Part shown: positions 8,227 through 10,706 of the stretch, piece by piece
Layout of the letters: each line of letters begins with the position of its first letter
Position numbering within the stretch: position 1 is the first letter of the stretch
Origin: Ettlia oleoabundans
Taxonomy: Eukaryota > Chlorophyta > Chlorophyceae > Chlamydomonadales
NCBI GenBank assembly: GCA_019693395.1
Contig: JAAMXP010001791.1
Coordinates: forward strand, 1-10,706
Length of the DNA: 10,706 nt
Reading direction: 5' to 3'
The notes under the pieces: generated by a model
Databases searched by the model: none
Seen by the model: the letters and a program-made list of their open reading frames with translations, nothing else
What the model was told of the DNA's origin: nothing
Program-made: the position numbers and the translations under genes

Positions 8227-10658
8227 ATGTCCGCCCAGCTTGAAGAGGCAGAAGACATGTTCCTGGAGCTAGCGGCCGCCATGGAGGCTGATGATGAGGA
8301 CGACGACGCGCCGAGCACTGCAGCGCCCCCGGACAGCCAGCGCAGTGGCAGTGCCAGTGGCAGCGGCGGCAGGCCCCGGCTGTCTTGGGCTGCCAAGGCG
8401 GCAGCGGCAGGCGCAGCGGGAGCCGTGCCACCAGGCCACCAGCCGCGCCAGGCGGTGCTGCTGCGACCAGGCGAAATTCCCCGCACGGCTGCCCCACCAC
8501 CGCTTCTGCAGCCAGGCCAGTACACGGCAAGCGCCAGCGGCGGCAGCGTGGATGTGTTCGGGGCGGCCGCCGCTGGGCATGGCGGATCGGCAGCAGCAGC
8601 AGCAGGCAACTTTTCAGACGTGGGACAGGGCTCCCTCGTGGAGCGCTATGCAGGGCTGAAGGTGCGAGGTAGCTGCTATTGCACACGTTGAACCTGCCAG
8701 CCTGCCACCCTTTGTTCAAACTCGTGGCCCCCAGCTGCCTGCCGCCACCCAGCCTGCCAGTGTGCGCAGCCGGTGTGCCTCCCCAGCTTCCCAGAGCTCG
8801 AGGGGCAGTGCTTCACCTGTCAAGAAGGCTGGCCCCAGCGGCAATGCACAATCTGTTGATTTGCTAGTGCTTAACTAAAAATTTCAATTGCGCTATGTCT
8901 CCCGTGTTTTTTCCTTCATGTGTTCTGCCCTGACCGCAGATCAAAAACCCGCGGGTATCGCACACCCAGCTGCGCACCCGCCTGGCTGACACCTCCGTGC
9001 TGAAGCTGTCGCAAGTCAGGTGGGGGCTACCCGTACCCTCTCTCAGATCAGTGTACTGCGCCAATACAAGGACGGGCCGCTCTTGCGTAAGTATAGATAT
9101 TTATTAACCTGGCTGGGATGCTCTCAACACCGCAGCTTTGCAGCAGCTTCCACCTGGCATCTGCCACAGGGCTGTTGGGAAATTCATACCAAAAAAAATC
9201 CTTGTTGCGCAACAGCTTGCACATGTACTGTACCGCACTTGGCCTTGCCCAGGCAGCGGCATCGTACTGCAGGATTGGAGGGCAGCTGGGTGGCGATCGG
9301 GGTGGTTGGGGAGAAGAGCAAGCCGCGAGAGACGGCGGCAGGTGAGCATGGCTCAATAAGGCTGGATGAGTTCTCCAATTTTCACCTGCACAAATTCACC
9401 CGTACTTGTAACAGTTTCTATATGTGCATGCCGATCAACACACGGCCAAAAACAATGGTTAAGATATAGCCAAGCGGGCTGTTGCTGCCCATCAGCATGG
9501 GCAGCTATCACTTACAAGATGCTCGTCTGTGGTGCTGAGGTACTGCGTGCCTTTCCTCGCTCTTCTTCCTCCAAAGTGTCTTCCTTAGGCCTCTGCTGCT
9601 CCTCAATCTTCCCCACAGATCGCCCCTACAGCATGCTCAGGGGTCACACACCTGGCTTCCTTAGCCCTCCTCCTTCCCACAGTCTGTGTTATTTCCATGC
9701 CGACTTGTAAAATGAAGTTACAACATTTGGAAGACCACATACATCGACCAAACCTGCCCCTCCTCCGTCCCCCCTTCCTTCCAAACGCCTGCCTTTGTTC
9801 TCCCTCTCCTACCCTGCCCGCAGGCCGCTCCTACAGCATCTGGAAAATCACGGACTTAGACCAGACCTGCCTATCTCTTTTCCTGTTCAGCGGCGCACAT
9901 GCGGACCTGTGGCGGGAGGCGGAGGGCACCATTGTGGCGCTGATCAGCCCAAAGGTCCGCCCAGAGCGCATCTTCTTGTGCTGCTGATCTGCTGTTGCTG
10001 CTTTTGCTGCTGCTGTTGCTGTTGCTGCTGGCTGCTGCGCTGCTGCTGTTGTTCTGTAAATAACGTGTCGCTCACAAAAACCTTGGAGTTGCTGCCATTC
10101 CATTTCCTCGTGTGCTGTTGGTGCTGCTGAAGCAGCCGCTGAACCCAACAGTGAGGGTTGCAACGAACTAGTCTCCTGGTTTGTTAGGTAGTTCTATTTA
10201 ACTTGTTGTCAAGGGGCGCTGTTGAGCAGGTGTGGGGCACAAATAATGTATCGATGCTGTTGTTAGTTGCGACCGTAAGGGTGTGCTGGGGGCAGATAGG
10301 TGGTGGGACACAAAAATGCTGTCAATGCTTCATTTTCTTGCCACTTACAGGGTGCGGTTTTGGCAGATAGGTTGTTGGACACAAAAATGCTGTCAATGCT
10401 TCAGTTCCTTGCTATTACTAATGGTGTGCAGTTGCCGCAGGCGGCGTGGCAGCTGTCACTGCTGTTGAGCGGGTGTGCGTGCAACCTTGGCGTTTCATGC
10501 TGTCCAATGCTATTCGCCAGCCTGCTGCCAGCCGGCCGGCCTGCCTCCATTTGTTGTCCAACCCTATTCGCCTGCCTGCCTGCCTGCCTTCCTCCATTTC
10601 ATATCCACAGGTGAAGGCGGAGGGAGAGTTCTCCCTGAGTGTGGACTCAGGCAGCCAG
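8227..10658 (+). CDS. MCM10: MCM10 DNA replication initiation factor, N-terminal part, 6 exons, runs off the right edge
   Basis: MCM10 binds single-stranded DNA, DNA polymerase alpha and the CMG helicase, and is needed to activate replication origins. Exons seen: 8227-8661, 8940-9014, 9047-9086, 9273-9341, 9824-9954, 10611-10658; phases join to give 266 residues. The ATG at 8227 is the first after an in-frame TAG (8167-8169) and has A at -3. Residues 1-130 are low-complexity with an acidic patch (EADDEDDDA, 20-28). The conserved core starts at ERYAGLKIKNPRVS, then LKLSQ, GSWVAIGVVGEKSKPRETAAG (187-207) and RSYSIWKITDLDQTC (208-222), CLSLFLFSG, and EGEFSLSVDSGSQ, which together match the internal OB fold. 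The zinc finger after the OB fold lies beyond the window. The donor of exon 5 (AAG|GTCCGC) is weak, and intron 2 is only 32 nt. Confidence 0.9.
8680..8875 (+). other. Coding-like open stretch in MCM10 intron 1
   Basis: In a frame different from exon 1, about 65 codons stay open up to TAA near 8875. They have a Ser/Pro/Ala/Gln composition resembling a disordered linker (for example SPASQSSRGSASPVKKAG). The conserved GLK-IKNP junction shows that exons 1 and 2 join directly, so this is not part of the main product. It may be an alternative exon or chance. Confidence 0.25.
9015..9046 (+). other. Apparent 32-nt intron 2 of MCM10
   Basis: Exon 2 must end in phase 0 at CAA (9014), and exon 3 starts at ATC (9047), because only this frame of exon 3 (ISVLRQYKDGPLL) joins in phase to exon 4 through GTAAGT. 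The 32 nt between begin GTCAGG and end CCCTCTCTCAG, with a pyrimidine-rich second half. Other introns of the gene are 186-656 nt. A sequencing or assembly frameshift is the main alternative. Confidence 0.55.
9619..9763 (+). repeat. Two decayed copies of the 5' edge of MCM10 exon 5 inside intron 4
   Basis: The copy at 9619 to about 9640 follows an intact CCCCACAG acceptor and reads RPYSM against RSYSI in the real exon (offset 205). The copy at 9716-9763 reads SYNIWKTTYIDQTCPS against SYSIWKITDLDQTCLS, with 11 of 16 residues and about 33 of 48 bases identical (offset 113). Its acceptor has decayed. With the real exon at 9824 this makes three successive versions of one exon start. Confidence 0.8.
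9979..10056 (+). repeat. Imperfect (CTG/TTG)n repeat just inside MCM10 intron 5
   Basis: About 80 nt of imperfect CTG and TTG triplets start some 25 nt after the exon 5 donor. The in-frame TGA at the start of the tract (near 9985) would end translation if intron 5 were retained. Confidence 0.85.
10291..10414 (+). repeat. 71-nt tandem repeat in MCM10 intron 5
   Basis: 10291-10343 and 10362-10414 are nearly identical (core GACACAAAAATGCTGTCAAT), with about four differences over 51 nt. A more diverged relative lies at about 10229-10263 (GGCACAAATAATGTATCGAT). It appears to be a young tandem duplication beside an older one. Confidence 0.85.
10501..10598 (+). repeat. 54-nt tandem repeat covering the pyrimidine tract before MCM10 exon 6
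   Basis: 10501-10552 and 10555-10598 both run from TGTCCAAYSCTATTCGCC to CCTCCATTT. The second copy forms the pyrimidine tract and leads into the acceptor CCACAG at 10605-10610. Confidence 0.75.
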
Positions 10659-10706
10659 GTGTGTAACGGTGGTGGCGGTGGTGCGTGTGTGTGGGGTGGG
10701 GTGGGT

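Noticed and set aside
8156..8719. Minus-strand open frame of 187 codons opposite MCM10 exon 1
   Set aside because: It overlaps an exon whose product joins in phase to conserved MCM10 motifs. The reverse frame has no recognisable domain.

Overview
The window is nuclear DNA from a eukaryote, most likely a chlorophyte green alga. Its three genes are split into many short exons with GT-AG introns a few hundred bases long. The introns are full of short tandem repeats ((CCCA)n, (CTG)n), the exons are GC-rich, and the proteins have Ala/Gln/Ser-rich low-complexity tails. The protein families point to a plant-type or algal genome, but the species cannot be fixed from this sequence. No single open reading frame shows these genes; I rebuilt them by joining exons whose splice sites, phases and conserved family motifs agree.

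Layout. (1) 317-3083, minus strand: a five-exon gene for a Sec14-like CRAL-TRIO lipid-binding protein (564 aa) with a hydrophobic segment near the C-terminus and a (Gln-Ala)5 tail. (2) 3979-7869, minus strand: a complete ten-exon gene for an ABHD17-type alpha/beta hydrolase (291 aa; Ser159, Asp226, His255), a family that removes palmitate from proteins. (3) 8227 to beyond the right edge, plus strand: the N-terminal 266 residues of the replication factor MCM10 in six exons; the zinc finger and C-terminus lie outside the window. ABHD17 and MCM10 are divergent, with 357 bp between start codons. The CRAL-TRIO gene follows ABHD17 on the same strand after about 0.9 kb. The first two may both act at membranes (lipid transfer or binding, and depalmitoylation), but nothing here links them functionally, and MCM10 is an unrelated replication protein.

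The most unusual signal is in the introns. In all three genes, copies of an exon edge with its splice site sit inside the adjoining intron: one beside CRAL-TRIO exon 4, one each beside ABHD17 exons 4 and 5 (plus a weak candidate beside exon 6), and two beside MCM10 exon 5. They range from nearly identical and in frame to decayed with a stop codon. This looks like recurrent short tandem duplication across exon-intron junctions, which supplies spare splice sites and raw material for alternative exons. MCM10 also appears to contain a 32-nt intron, far shorter than its neighbours. I found no RNA genes, transposons or CRISPR arrays.
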